Of a stretch of 30,030 bases of DNA, positions 1 to 7,528 are shown piece by piece. This stretch comes from a virus. The notes beneath the pieces are model-generated. The model worked only from the letters and a program-made list of their open reading frames with translations. It ran no database searches and had not been told where the DNA came from. The first letter of the stretch is position 1. Every line of letters starts with the position of its first letter. The translations under genes were made by a program, and so were the position numbers. The stretch lies in IMG/VR virus record IMGVR_UViG_3300008108_000922, positions 1-30,030 of that record. One strand, 5' to 3'.

Positions 1-849
1 ATAGAGCGCACCAGCGTTCAGACGGGAACGCGCCGTTGCACGGAATGTGCGGTTCAAAAGTAGAAGTTCAGCACACAAGTCTAAAATTCCACGCATTGAT
101 GAATCGGCTTCTTCGGAAAAGCGTGGGTGTGCTTTCCAAATACGACCAATGAACGCACCTTTCGGCAAAACATAAACGCCCTTTTGAGTTCCACCACCAG
201 CGGTCTTTAGTTCTCGTCTAGGACTGATAACAACATTTGCTCTGCTATCAACTGTGATTTCATCAACGGAACGAATATCCCAAGACTCTGGAGTTCCATC
301 TGAAGGGCGTTGAGGAATTTGACTTAGGTAGCACTCACCAGTTACTTGGAGATTTAGTGCTGCGTCTTTTAGCAGACCAGCCTGACCGCCATACGCTGAA
401 TCAAGTCTTGCTAGAGCACGCTCAGCGGCAGCGACAATACGCTGGTCAAAGGCTTCAACATTTCTAATTGGACTTGGGCTTTCAGCGGGATTAGAAACTA
501 CTGCTGGATAAAGACGAATACGAGAAACAACGCTAGCAACAAGATTGAAAGCGTATTTGATTTCACCAATTGCGTCGTAGTATTCCCACGCTTCTGATTG
601 CCAAGCAGACGACGCTGCTGCCCTACGATTTTTGAATTGCTCGGCTTCGGACTTGTCGCCAATTTTTAGTTGAGCAGCCGCAGCGGTCAATGCTCTAGGT
701 GCGTTGTAAGGGGCAGACGGGGCAGCGTTAGGAACTGGTTTTAGAAAAACAGAGTTAGCAGGGAGAGTATTCGCTACTGGATTAGAAGCACGAATACCAC
801 GCTGTGGAGTATTTGTTGCGGGTGATTTATCACGCCTGAAAACGCCCAA
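1..849 (-). CDS. Portal protein, N-terminal part (3' end beyond the window)
   Basis: The open frame covers 283 codons and leaves the window at the left edge, so the C-terminus is missing. The translation has the actinophage portal pattern: after a Pro/Ala-rich leader, a stretch reading AWQSEAWEYYDAIGEI then FNLVASVVSRIRLYP, and later LLKDAALNLQVTGECYL. Portal proteins form the dodecameric ring at one capsid vertex through which DNA is packaged and ejected. The start is a TTG preceded by AAAGGAG with 8 nt spacing; no ATG fits the SD. It lies directly downstream of the DUF1360 gene. Family assignment is by recognition of sequence pattern, not by search. Confidence 0.8.
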   Translation of the reverse strand, partial: MGVFRRDKSPATNTPQRGIRASNPVANTLPANSVFLKPVPNAAPSAPYNAPRALTAAAAQLKIGDKSEAEQFKNRRAAASSAWQSEAWEYYDAIGEIKYAFNLVASVVSRIRLYPAVVSNPAESPSPIRNVEAFDQRIVAAAERALARLDSAYGGQAGLLKDAALNLQVTGECYLSQIPQRPSDGTPESWDIRSVDEITVDSRANVVISPRRELKTAGGGTQKGVYVLPKGAFIGRIWKAHPRFSEEADSSMRGILDLCAELLLLNRTFRATARSRLNAGALY

Positions 850-862
850 GTTGTGTTCTCCT

Positions 863-1153
863 TTAGTCGTCTAGACGCTTGGAAATGAGTGCGGCAACTG
901 CTGATAATGCAAAAGGTAGAGCAACGATAGCAGTTGCCACAGGAACTATTGTATAGCAAATTGCGAAAGCCGATGAAATCCAAATGCTCAAACACCAATA
1001 ACAAGTAATCAAATAACCTAGCCAAGTATGTGGTGGAAACTTTTTCCAAATCGCTTCTCGCAAACGCTCAAAGATTTGGTCTTCAATAATTAGTCTGCTA
1101 ATTCTGAAAACGGCAAGGGCAATAAGAATAAAAGTAAATGGGTCAATAAACAT
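863..1153 (-). CDS. DUF1360-type small membrane protein
   Basis: 96 residues with a hydrophobic N-terminal segment (FTFILIALAVFRISRLI), the signature GYLITCYWCLSIWIS and a long hydrophobic C-terminal segment. The W-x-GYL-x-T-C-x-W-C pattern is that of DUF1360, a membrane family often found next to portal genes in actinophages; its function is unknown. The start chosen is the ATG sharing its A with the stop of the upstream gene (TAATG) and preceded by AAAGGACC. A longer in-frame form starting at 1198 lacks an SD and would overlap the neighbour by 46 bases. Expected in the host membrane. Confidence 0.72.
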   Translation of the reverse strand: MFIDPFTFILIALAVFRISRLIIEDQIFERLREAIWKKFPPHTWLGYLITCYWCLSIWISSAFAICYTIVPVATAIVALPFALSAVAALISKRLDD

Positions 1154-1530
1154 TAGAACTGGTCCTTTACGGAGTGAAGTGTGCGATACGGATTCCAACT
1201 CTTGAGCCTAGACCCGCATCCACAGTTGCTGTCTTTTTGAAACGCTATGAGTTTTCCGCTTATGGTTTTTGCTCTGGACACCTGCTCTTGTTTGTCCGCT
1301 TTGTAAAATTCTGATAAACGCTCTTGGAAAATAATTTGAGCACCTGTTGGTGAATCTTGAGCGACCCAAATCGTTAGACCTTTTTCATCTTCAATAATTA
1401 CTATACGAGTAATGTCTCGGTAAAAAACGCCCTTTGGATTTCCCTGAGCCTCAATTGAAAACACATCGTCTGAATAATCGGTTGGAGCAACGCTTAGGTG
1501 AGACGGAAAGATGTCGTGAATTATTTTCAT
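1153..1530 (-). CDS. Hypothetical protein with C-terminal CGCG motif
   Basis: 125 residues, not recognised. The first ~80 residues look like a compact beta-rich fold (alternating hydrophobic strands such as DITRIVIIEDE and GLTIWVAQD), followed by a helical stretch and a tail with N-C-G-C-G-S that could bind metal. The ATG overlaps a TAA (TAATG) which terminates the alternative frame of the upstream gene, and its own TAA overlaps the ATG of the DUF1360 gene, so the three genes are translationally coupled in the head-packaging block. Confidence 0.6.
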   Translation of the reverse strand: MKIIHDIFPSHLSVAPTDYSDDVFSIEAQGNPKGVFYRDITRIVIIEDEKGLTIWVAQDSPTGAQIIFQERLSEFYKADKQEQVSRAKTISGKLIAFQKDSNCGCGSRLKSWNPYRTLHSVKDQF

Positions 1531-1560
1531 TACTTACCCAATCTACGAGCAATGGCTCGG

Positions 1561-1899
1561 TTAACGCTTCTGTGTTTCTTGTGTAATACCGGGGGACTTA
1601 GGGCGTTTGAGTTGATAGCCTTTTACGGGTTTTGGCATAGGAGCGTCGGCGAACCCGCCCCAAGGAGATGGAACTGGTTTGTTTGTGGCAAAGGCTGGGT
1701 TAGCCTGTGTTGTCCAATACTGAACAGTGGAGCGTTGTTGCGTTGGCGTAAACGCATTTCCTATTGCTTGTAGCGACCAACCCGCATCAAAAAGTTGCTT
1801 GGCTCGGTAGTACTTTGCTTTTTTCGTAAGGGCGTTGATGAAATCAACTTCGTCTTGGCCGAGTTGATAGTTTCTAGCGTATTCTCTATCTTTACTCAT
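1561..1899 (-). CDS. HTH-like DNA-binding protein, probably frameshifted near its C-terminus
   Basis: 112 residues as read. A helix-turn-helix candidate sits at about residues 32-60 (AKQLFDAGWSLQAIGNAF followed by a polar turn and STVQYW), a pattern seen in small phage DNA-binding proteins. No SD is visible before the ATG. The last 10 or so codons look wrong: if one C of the C5 run opposite positions 1591-1595 is skipped, the frame continues to a basic tail ending RSVNRAIARRLGK with a TAA at 1530-1532 that overlaps the ATG of the next gene. That coupling, used by the neighbours, suggests the second frame is the true C-terminus, reached by a +1 frameshift or present because of a one-base indel. 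Confidence 0.6.
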   Translation of the reverse strand: MSKDREYARNYQLGQDEVDFINALTKKAKYYRAKQLFDAGWSLQAIGNAFTPTQQRSTVQYWTTQANPAFATNKPVPSPWGGFADAPMPKPVKGYQLKRPKSPGITQETQKR

Positions 1900-2666
1900 A
1901 ATGTATTGAGTTTAGCACTGTGTATTGGAAGCGATTTTTTTGGAAAATCCGGGAGCGGCCCTTATGCGATAAAAACTTATTACTGACGGAGAAAAAAGAT
2001 ACATTAGTGTTTTTTGCCTTTGGCGGGTGAGATGGCTACGGTTACTGGCGAGCACATCGAAATTTGTTTCGAGAAGCGGCCAAAAATGCCGAAAAAAATG
2101 CCGTTTTTATGCCGATTTTAGCGACCAAACAGCCTATTTATGACTTATTTATGACTTATTTGACATATGTGAGCACTTGTGATGACTTATTTGTTCTTAG
2201 AAGAAGCAATGTAAGACTTATCTAGGACTTATCTAGGCTCTACATAGCCTATCTAAGACTTATTAGTAGGCTAAGAAAAGCCTATGAGTAGGCTATCTTA
2301 GGCACTTAGGTTAGCCTGACCTAACTAAATGCCTCAAAACAGGGCTTAGATGGTGGGAGTTGGCATACCGACCTGCCGACAAGCCCAGACGAGCAGTACA
2401 AATACAATTCATAAGAACTGGCTGACCGCATTATCATTCGGGAGCAAGTACGGAGAAAAGCGGGCTTGCTATACCAGTTATTACATAAGATGCTATGTTT
2501 CTAAGGACACACGGGCTCAGATGGGGCAAAAAGAAAAGGAAAATCTGGTAACCCAGGGGAGAAACCCTATGTTGTTTGTGTGTGTGTCGGTGTGTGAGCA
2601 GCCGTGTATCTGGGGCGGACTGGGCGACACCCGTGTATATGCGACTAAGTAAATAACTGGGAACGG
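1900..2666. other. Gene-free control region of the lone plus-strand gene
   Basis: No convincing gene on either strand. Left to right it holds three ATGCCG copies (2087-2115), six GACTTAT iterons (2142-2263), a dense set of AGGCT/AGCCT inverted pairs (2235-2320), then about 300 bases of unremarkable sequence with a CCCAGGGG-AGAAA-CCC hairpin and a TG-rich stretch near 2575-2600, ending at the plus-strand promoters. It separates the leftward portal block from terminase and lies beside the only rightward gene. Confidence 0.6.
2142..2263 (+). repeat. Six phased GACTTAT iterons
   Basis: GACTTAT occurs at 2142, 2153, 2184, 2215, 2226 and 2257, giving start-to-start distances of 11, 31, 31, 11 and 31 bp, i.e. 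one or three helical turns. All six are in the same orientation. Such phasing is typical of iterons bound by a replication initiator or of operator arrays for a dimeric regulator. The neighbouring 3' side (2235-2320) has TAGGCT/AGCCTA inverted pairs that could fold. Whether it is an origin or a regulatory switch cannot be decided from sequence. Confidence 0.6.
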
Positions 2667-2678
2667 CAAGGAAATCTG

Positions 2679-2704
2679 GGAATAAATAGCCTATCCGTAT
2701 GGTT
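2679..2704 (+). promoter_or_regulatory. SigR-like promoter of the phosphatase gene
   Basis: GGGAAT, exactly 18 bp, then GTTATAG. It is the only plus-strand member of the GGAAT-N18-GTT set in this window and precedes the only plus-strand gene, which argues against chance. A second, vegetative-type promoter lies about 40 bp further on. Confidence 0.6.
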
Positions 2705-2744
2705 ATAGATAGAGTAGTGATAGAAAGTAATCTATCTAAACCAC

Positions 2745-2772
2745 TTGACAAATAGTTATCTGTTTGTAATAA
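2745..2772 (+). promoter_or_regulatory. Sigma70-type promoter of the phosphatase gene
   Basis: TTGACA, 16 bp, TAATAA (or 17 bp and AATAAT). The start codon of the phosphatase follows with GAAAGGAGTGATTACAA immediately before the ATG. Confidence 0.6.
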
Positions 2773-2813
2773 TAGTGGTATCACTTATAAACAAACGAAA
2801 GGAGTGATTACAA

Positions 2814-3359
2814 ATGACACTACCAACAAGAAATAATCTGTCTGACTTTGAGCGACCACGGCACAATGATTTGCCTAAATCTCTATGGACTGAAACTTTG
2901 CCTGACCTATGGCAAGGTGGAACACTTGATGCTTATGGCAATGAAGACTGGTTTGAGCAAGTAGATGTTATCGGCAAAGAGATTAGCAAGAAACACTTTG
3001 ATTGCGTCTATACACTTTACGCAAGTGCTGACCCAGTTGATTGGTTCGTCAAGGAACTTAGGTTCGGCTTCTATGATAGTTCGCTAACTGACTTTGACCC
3101 AGTAGAAAATCTATTGGACATAGTTAAGATGGCTCATAAAGATTGGAAGTCTGGTAAGAGAGTTCTTATTAGATGTCAGGCTGGACTAAATCGTAGCGGT
3201 TTAGTTATGGCTTTGGTTCTAATTCGTGACGGCTATGAGCCAGCAGATGCTATCAAACTGATGAGAGAGAAGCGTTCATCTTGGGTTCTATGTAATAAGA
3301 ACTTTGAGAGATACTTACTCGGCTTAGATGAAAAGCAGTTAGCAATCTGGAGAAACTAA
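2814..3359 (+). CDS. Dual-specificity/tyrosine phosphatase-like protein (CX5R)
   Basis: 181 residues with the phosphatase P-loop RCQAGLNRSG (nucleophile Cys121, Arg127) at the end of a hydrophobic strand VLIR, as in cysteine-based dual-specificity phosphatases, and acidic candidates for the general acid in the loop DSSLTDFD (88-95). It would remove phosphate from protein Tyr/Ser/Thr or from another phosphoester; the substrate is unknown. Strong SD (AAAGGAG, 8 nt). It is the only rightward gene, inserted as its own unit between the portal block and terminase with two promoters and its own terminator, the layout of a phage moron or of a gene expressed when the rest is silent. Confidence 0.8.
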   Translation: MTLPTRNNLSDFERPRHNDLPKSLWTETLPDLWQGGTLDAYGNEDWFEQVDVIGKEISKKHFDCVYTLYASADPVDWFVKELRFGFYDSSLTDFDPVENLLDIVKMAHKDWKSGKRVLIRCQAGLNRSGLVMALVLIRDGYEPADAIKLMREKRSSWVLCNKNFERYLLGLDEKQLAIWRN

Positions 3360-3364
3360 GATTT

Positions 3365-3393
3365 ATCCCCTGTCAATGTGGCAGGGGATTTTT
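3365..3393 (+). terminator. Rho-independent terminator of the phosphatase gene
   Basis: ATCCCCTG, 9-nt loop, CAGGGGAT, then TTTT. It lies just after the phosphatase stop and just before the convergent terminase stop, so it may serve both strands. Confidence 0.8.
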
Positions 3394-3394
3394 C

Positions 3395-4786
3395 TTATCT
3401 AACTCTAAAGAAACTACTTCTAGCATCTGGTATTTTACGACCAGCCATAGACTTAGCAGTTAGTTTGCCACCTACAAACCCTGCTGGTGGCTTTATCATA
3501 AGAGCGGTAAGAGCGTGAACTAAAGCATCTACTCTGTCTGGCGACCTACCCTCACCCGGAACCCAACTTAGCATCTGACTCTCTAAGTCAGGTAAGTATC
3601 CAATGTGATGGACACGCCCTTGCTCATAGCCAAGCACGACTGGTTCAGCACGAAGTTGCTTTCCGTATTTGCTATGGACTTCTAATACTTTGATACTAGG
3701 GTCAATGGCGTTGATAGCATTACGAACTAATGCTCCACCTTGATTGACTTCAGCAATAACTGGACAGCCCCACTTGCGAGCCATAGCAACTACTCGGTTA
3801 GCCCACACTTCAGGCGAACCTAACACGCTAGCATCTTCTAATACCCAAGCCTGACGCTTATACAAATCTCTCTCACCAGTTGATGCGACTACAACTATTC
3901 CGCATTCATCTCTAGGGTTCTCAGCAACGCTAGGGTCAACACCAATACAACGCAGTGGTGTGTTCAGTGGTAGAGCGTTCTGTCTATGTACCTCAATCAA
4001 ATCATCATTCCACAAAGCACCCTCAACGCTATCCAACATCTCACCATAAAGTTCCTGTTGAGCAAGACGAGTTCCAGCATAGACACCCGTAATAGCATCA
4101 AGATAAGCAACGCTTAGGTTTCCAGAGTTATCAAGAGTAGAACCACGAGTGATAACTACACGACCAGTGTTCTTACTTTCTTCTATCAACTTGTAGAGCA
4201 ATGGAACACGCTTAGGTGTAGTAGTAACCATAATCTGTGGATTACGACCAAGACGAGTTCCTACACGCAAGTTATCAAAAGCAGTCATACCTGCTGCGTC
4301 AGGTGTCTGTCGCCAAGCAGCAATCTCATCTCCCCAAGCGTGAGTAAATTGTGGACCACGCAAAGAGTCAGGCTCATCGGCAGTAAAGCAAGTAGCAGTA
4401 TTTCCATTAGGCCAAGTTAGTCTTCGCTTTGATGGTTCATACAATGGTCTTTCGCTAGGTGGAGATACATTCATAATTCCACTCTCACCCTCAACGATTA
4501 CATCTCGCACATCTGCTGCTGTTCTCGCAACCAAAGCAAAACGCCTTTGACCCGTGTTAGTGTATTTGGCTTGCTCTCTCACCCACTCGGCTGCGGCACG
4601 GGTCTTACCAGCACCACGACCACCAAGATACATCCAGACTGCCCAATCACCTACGGGAGCGTGCTGTTCAGGTCTGCCCCAGACTGACCAATCCCACATA
4701 AGAGTATCGGCATCCATGCCAGATAAGACGAGTGCTCTCTCTGCATCAGGCAGAAGAGCGATTTGTTCCATTATAGATTTGGCCAT
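3395..4786 (-). CDS. terL: Terminase large subunit
   Basis: 463 residues. Walker A is GGRGAGKT (near residue 57), the ATPase acidic pair is in HAWGDEIAAW, and the C-terminal RNase-H-like nuclease begins with CIGVDPSVAE and later has a conserved VPGEGRSPDRVDALVHALTAL segment. This is the motor and nuclease that packages concatemeric DNA into proheads. The ATG chosen has no SD but lies 6 nt after a TACAAT -10 box (4793-4798), which would give a leaderless mRNA; the same geometry is seen at the next upstream gene. A GTG at 4804 would lie inside the promoter. The length fits actinophage terminases. Confidence 0.93.
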   Translation of the reverse strand: MAKSIMEQIALLPDAERALVLSGMDADTLMWDWSVWGRPEQHAPVGDWAVWMYLGGRGAGKTRAAAEWVREQAKYTNTGQRRFALVARTAADVRDVIVEGESGIMNVSPPSERPLYEPSKRRLTWPNGNTATCFTADEPDSLRGPQFTHAWGDEIAAWRQTPDAAGMTAFDNLRVGTRLGRNPQIMVTTTPKRVPLLYKLIEESKNTGRVVITRGSTLDNSGNLSVAYLDAITGVYAGTRLAQQELYGEMLDSVEGALWNDDLIEVHRQNALPLNTPLRCIGVDPSVAENPRDECGIVVVASTGERDLYKRQAWVLEDASVLGSPEVWANRVVAMARKWGCPVIAEVNQGGALVRNAINAIDPSIKVLEVHSKYGKQLRAEPVVLGYEQGRVHHIGYLPDLESQMLSWVPGEGRSPDRVDALVHALTALMIKPPAGFVGGKLTAKSMAGRKIPDARSSFFRVR

Positions 4787-4792
4787 GAATCT

Positions 4793-4798
4793 ATTGTA
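4793..4798 (-). promoter_or_regulatory. -10 box for leaderless terL
   Basis: TACAAT followed 6 nt later by the terL ATG, with no SD between. No good -35 is visible. Confidence 0.35.
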
Positions 4799-4849
4799 AT
4801 GCACAGAAAAAATGGCAACCCAGGCAAACTTGCCCAGTGGATGGAGATG

Positions 4850-5119
4850 TTAGTTGCTTCGTTCTTTCTTCAGCATCAACTCGATGCCACGATTTGCGAT
4901 ATCTACTGAGAGCCTAATCAATGCTTCTTTCTTAGCGGTATTCATACCACGAACAGGGGCAATCAGGTTTTCTTTCTCGGTAGCGACTATCTGGTTCAGC
5001 ACTTTAGTAATTGCTTTTCCAATAGACATACAGGCTTCTTCATCGGTGAGCCTGTCCCAAGGCACGCCTTGGTAGTACTTGGTGTATAACTTATCTGAGA
5101 GTTTTTCTATGTTGTTCAT
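4850..5119 (-). CDS. Hypothetical helical protein upstream of terL
   Basis: 89 residues beginning MNNIEKLSDKLYTKYY; mostly helical, charged, no recognised motif. It could be a packaging accessory protein by position, since it lies between an HTH protein and terL, but nothing in the sequence proves it. The start is an ATG 6 nt after a TACAAT (5126-5131) and has no SD, the same leaderless arrangement as terL. A 13-codon N-terminal extension in frame exists but starts inside the preceding hairpin. Confidence 0.6.
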   Translation of the reverse strand: MNNIEKLSDKLYTKYYQGVPWDRLTDEEACMSIGKAITKVLNQIVATEKENLIAPVRGMNTAKKEALIRLSVDIANRGIELMLKKERSN

Positions 5120-5141
5120 ACAAGTATTGTATCGCAGTAAA

Positions 5142-5174
5142 GTGAAAACCCCTGACATTTGTCAAGGGTTTCAC
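5142..5174 (-). terminator. Hairpin after the HTH gene
   Basis: GTGAAA-CCC arms pair with GGGG-TTTTCAC around a TTGACAAATGTCA core that is itself an inverted repeat. It sits between the HTH gene and the next gene; it may terminate or, given the TTGACA inside it, carry a -35. Confidence 0.5.
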
Positions 5175-5196
5175 TATTGGCGAACAAGTTTCGGTA

Positions 5197-5739
5197 TTAC
5201 TCAATTACCCTAATCGTGAGCGAGCAATATGGATTACTCTGCCAGTTGTATCTATTAGTTAGAAAAACTGACCCGTATTGCCAGTTAGTATAAGTAGTTG
5301 CTGTTCCAGTGGCTAATCCAACAGAACCATCTCCACAGCCAAGAAGACTTGTACCATTTCCTATGTATTCTAGGATTTCAGGCGATGGCTCAACAAACTC
5401 TCTTTCCACTTTTGCTGGATACATCGGTGGAGTTGGGTTAGTGAAGTCAGGTGGCATTGGTCCATCAATTGGTGTTTCACAAATCTGACGAACACGCTCT
5501 CTACTGAGTTCAACTGAGCGAGAGATAGCACTTAGTGTCCATCCATTGTTACTCAATGAACGAATTATGTTATCTCTATCTGCTGGCTTAGCGGAATTGA
5601 GCAATGAAGTGATGTAAAACGGCAACTTTTGATTTGCTTTCTTTATCTTTGTCATTTCTTCTTTTATCTTTCTATGTAATGACCCGTATGGGTCTGTGGT
5701 TTCTATTGAAATTGTATCTGTAATACAAATGTTATTCAA
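5197..5739 (-). CDS. HTH protein, candidate small terminase subunit
   Basis: 180 residues. An HTH resembling sigma-70 region 4 lies at about residues 60-87: LSNNGWTLSAISRSVELSRERVRQI. Similar W-T-L-x-x-I-x-x-x-x-x-x-S-R-E-R-V-R-Q helices occur in actinophage proteins encoded just before terL. The C-terminal 80 residues are Gly/Thr/Tyr-rich and look beta-structured. By position and HTH it may recognise the packaging site, but this is inference. The start is uncertain: a TTG gives 180 residues without SD, an ATG at 5655 preceded by AAAGAAGAA gives 152. Confidence 0.6.
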   Translation of the reverse strand: MNNICITDTISIETTDPYGSLHRKIKEEMTKIKKANQKLPFYITSLLNSAKPADRDNIIRSLSNNGWTLSAISRSVELSRERVRQICETPIDGPMPPDFTNPTPPMYPAKVEREFVEPSPEILEYIGNGTSLLGCGDGSVGLATGTATTYTNWQYGSVFLTNRYNWQSNPYCSLTIRVIE

Positions 5740-5760
5740 TTGTGTTTGCTATTGGAATAA

Positions 5761-5931
5761 CTAGCCTCGGAGCGAGAGAATTGAGAGCGAAATTGCTGAC
5801 AATCCTGTCCCAAGTATCAATCCAATGTTGCTTGGAGCAAAAATAGCGATGAAAATAGTCGCAATGACGGCTATAATCGCAAAAATTGATGTCCAAACCA
5901 AATCTCTGAGTAAAATCAACCAACTTGGCAT
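5761..5931 (-). CDS. Small membrane protein, two transmembrane segments
   Basis: 56 residues beginning MPSWLILLRDLVWTS, with two hydrophobic helices (about 14-32 and 36-52) and a short basic end, a hairpin topology like small holins. Its ATG abuts the TAG of the upstream gene (TAGATG) and the upstream gene's tail supplies purines but no clear SD. Holin is a possibility only; no lysin is adjacent. Confidence 0.6.
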   Translation of the reverse strand: MPSWLILLRDLVWTSIFAIIAVIATIFIAIFAPSNIGLILGTGLSAISLSILSLRG

Positions 5932-6099
5932 CTATTTTTCTTCTTTCTGTTCGTTTTTAGGCATTACAACACCTAAAAGTGCTGAAATTTCCTCTTCATC
6001 CGTGTATTCAATCGGTTCTGTCCTCTTATCGACTGCTATTGCTAGCCAAACGATGACAAGAAAACCTAAAATTGCTAAAATAACGACGAAGATGTCCAT
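5932..6099 (-). CDS. Small single-pass membrane protein
   Basis: 55 residues: MDIFVVILAILGFLVIVWLAI forms one N-terminal transmembrane segment, followed by an acidic/basic cytoplasmic tail ending NEQKEEK. A good SD (AGGAG, 7 nt) precedes the ATG. It is coupled to the following two-helix membrane protein, so the pair may act together in the envelope. Confidence 0.65.
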   Translation of the reverse strand: MDIFVVILAILGFLVIVWLAIAVDKRTEPIEYTDEEEISALLGVVMPKNEQKEEK

Positions 6100-6193
6100 T
6101 TCAACTCCTGTTTTACCCTGGGTGGCCAGTTTTTCTGTGTAAGATGCTTTGCATGAGAGCGATTAGTGCTCCCACACAACGCAATCCTACCAT

Positions 6194-7162
6194 CTACTCT
6201 GATTTTTGAGTTCCTTCGTAGATGTCTTTGACGACATTAGCCCATATTCTCGGTGTATGTGTGAGTGGTTGATACCCACCAGCACCACCAATCAATACAC
6301 GCCCATCGGCAAACTTGTTTGCTAGTTCAGCAATTACTTTTGAAGCATAAGCGTAGCCATCGTAGGTATATTTCAACCCCCAATGCTCTTCCTCATGTCC
6401 ATCAGCACCAGTAGCAAGCAAGATTACATCTGGCTTATACTCGGCAACTTTCTTAGCAATCTCATCAATTGCCCATTTGAACGCTTGGTCGCCCTCGCCT
6501 TGCTGTAAGCAGTAGTTATACCAGTGTTGCTCGTCATTTTGATAGATGTAATTGCCATCTACTCCAGCCTCACGAAGCCATGTGTCTGAGTGAGTTGGGT
6601 AGATTCCGTGTCCGTGGATACTGAAAGTTGGAATATCGGTATCCGCAAGTAGGTTCTGCACTCCATCACCAGCATTCACATCCCAGTCGATGTAAACAAC
6701 TTTGAGCCCATTCTGCACGAAATTTTTGGCAGCCCAGGCAAAATCGTTGAACACGCAGAAGCCCTCGCTCCATCCGTATTGAGCGTGGTGCTTTGCTCCC
6801 TGTGGATTGAAGCCAACTTGAGTTTCACCAGCGAGTATCTTCTCAACCAGTCTTACTGTTCCAGAAAACATCTGACCAGCGGTATGCCCCATCTCAGGCT
6901 TGAAGCCAAGCCAGTCATAAGACCTACCCTCATCAATAACCTCTGAAACATAGTTAGGGTCGTGGATAGATTCAATCTTCTCTCTGTCCTCATCTTTGAA
7001 TTCAGGTTCAATGATTTCAACATTGTCCGCACCCACTTCATCTACCAAGTAATCGGTAGCAATCTTGGCACGGATAGGCTTGGTTGGATGTGAGCCATCT
7101 CCCGAACCTAAATTCCAGTTCAGGTAGTCGTCGCTATATGCGATAGTTAGTTTCTTTGTCAT
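6194..7162 (-). CDS. Histone deacetylase/AcuC-fold hydrolase with altered metal ligands
   Basis: 322 residues across the whole HDAC-like fold. Conserved marks: the His pair at 125-126 (QGAKHHAQ), the GFCVFND strand (135-140), the third-ligand motif TGADGHEEE (Asp254) and GGAGGYQ with the catalytic Tyr297. The expected D-x-H-H-G metal/charge-relay motif reads DVNAGDG (161-167), so the zinc-ligand His and its neighbour are Asn163 and Ala164. Family members remove acetyl or other acyl groups from lysine or polyamines; here the activity or metal may differ. Strong SD (AAAGGAG) and a TTGACA promoter precede it, so it is an independent unit. Confidence 0.8.
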   Translation of the reverse strand: MTKKLTIAYSDDYLNWNLGSGDGSHPTKPIRAKIATDYLVDEVGADNVEIIEPEFKDEDREKIESIHDPNYVSEVIDEGRSYDWLGFKPEMGHTAGQMFSGTVRLVEKILAGETQVGFNPQGAKHHAQYGWSEGFCVFNDFAWAAKNFVQNGLKVVYIDWDVNAGDGVQNLLADTDIPTFSIHGHGIYPTHSDTWLREAGVDGNYIYQNDEQHWYNYCLQQGEGDQAFKWAIDEIAKKVAEYKPDVILLATGADGHEEEHWGLKYTYDGYAYASKVIAELANKFADGRVLIGGAGGYQPLTHTPRIWANVVKDIYEGTQKSE

Positions 7163-7189
7163 TTCTTCTCCTTTGTCGCTAACTAGATA

Positions 7190-7218
7190 ATGTTACCAAT
7201 TTGTTATAATCCTGTCAA
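7190..7218 (-). promoter_or_regulatory. Sigma70-type promoter of the HDAC-like gene
   Basis: TTGACA, 17 bp, TAACAT, about 25 nt before the start codon. Confidence 0.55.
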
Positions 7219-7234
7219 GCATAAGCCGTATGCT

Positions 7235-7264
7235 AAAAACCCTGCTTGCGAGGGGCAAACAGGG
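7235..7264 (-). terminator. Terminator after the 78-residue hypothetical gene
   Basis: CCCTGTTTGC pairs with GCAAGCAGGG around CCCT (one or two mismatches), followed by a T run on the minus strand. Confidence 0.75.
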
Positions 7265-7289
7265 CTTTTAGGGTCTTTTATAGAGTTTT

Positions 7290-7526
7290 TTACGCCTCTG
7301 GGCGTTCAATGTCCTCTACAAGCGTTTCTGGCTCATTTTGTGCGTTTTCGGCTTTGAGCGTTTCAAGCAATTCCTCTGCTGACACAATCCAAGTCGTGTA
7401 TAGCAATTTATCTACGCCTGAGTATGATTCATCGTGTTTCAGATTTAGTTGCCTCAAAGCAAACTCGGTAAGCCCTACGGCAAACTGTAACTGCTCTTCG
7501 CTAATTGAAATTAGTTTCTTTGACAT
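7290..7526 (-). CDS. Hypothetical acidic protein
   Basis: 78 residues, helical, with an acidic C-terminal tail; not recognised. Good SD (AAAGGAC with 7 nt). It follows the 59-residue gene by 2 bases and ends at a terminator. Confidence 0.6.
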   Translation of the reverse strand: MSKKLISISEEQLQFAVGLTEFALRQLNLKHDESYSGVDKLLYTTWIVSAEELLETLKAENAQNEPETLVEDIERPEA

Positions 7527-7528
7527 TT

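Noticed and set aside
2350-2660. tRNA gene
   Set aside because: A hairpin-rich stretch was checked on both strands; no T-loop or cloverleaf could be formed.
2350-2784. Open frames of 100 (plus) and 116 (minus) codons in the control region
   Set aside because: No SD, opposite overlapping frames, Cys/Ser/Thr-rich shadow composition, and they overlap the promoters of the phosphatase gene.
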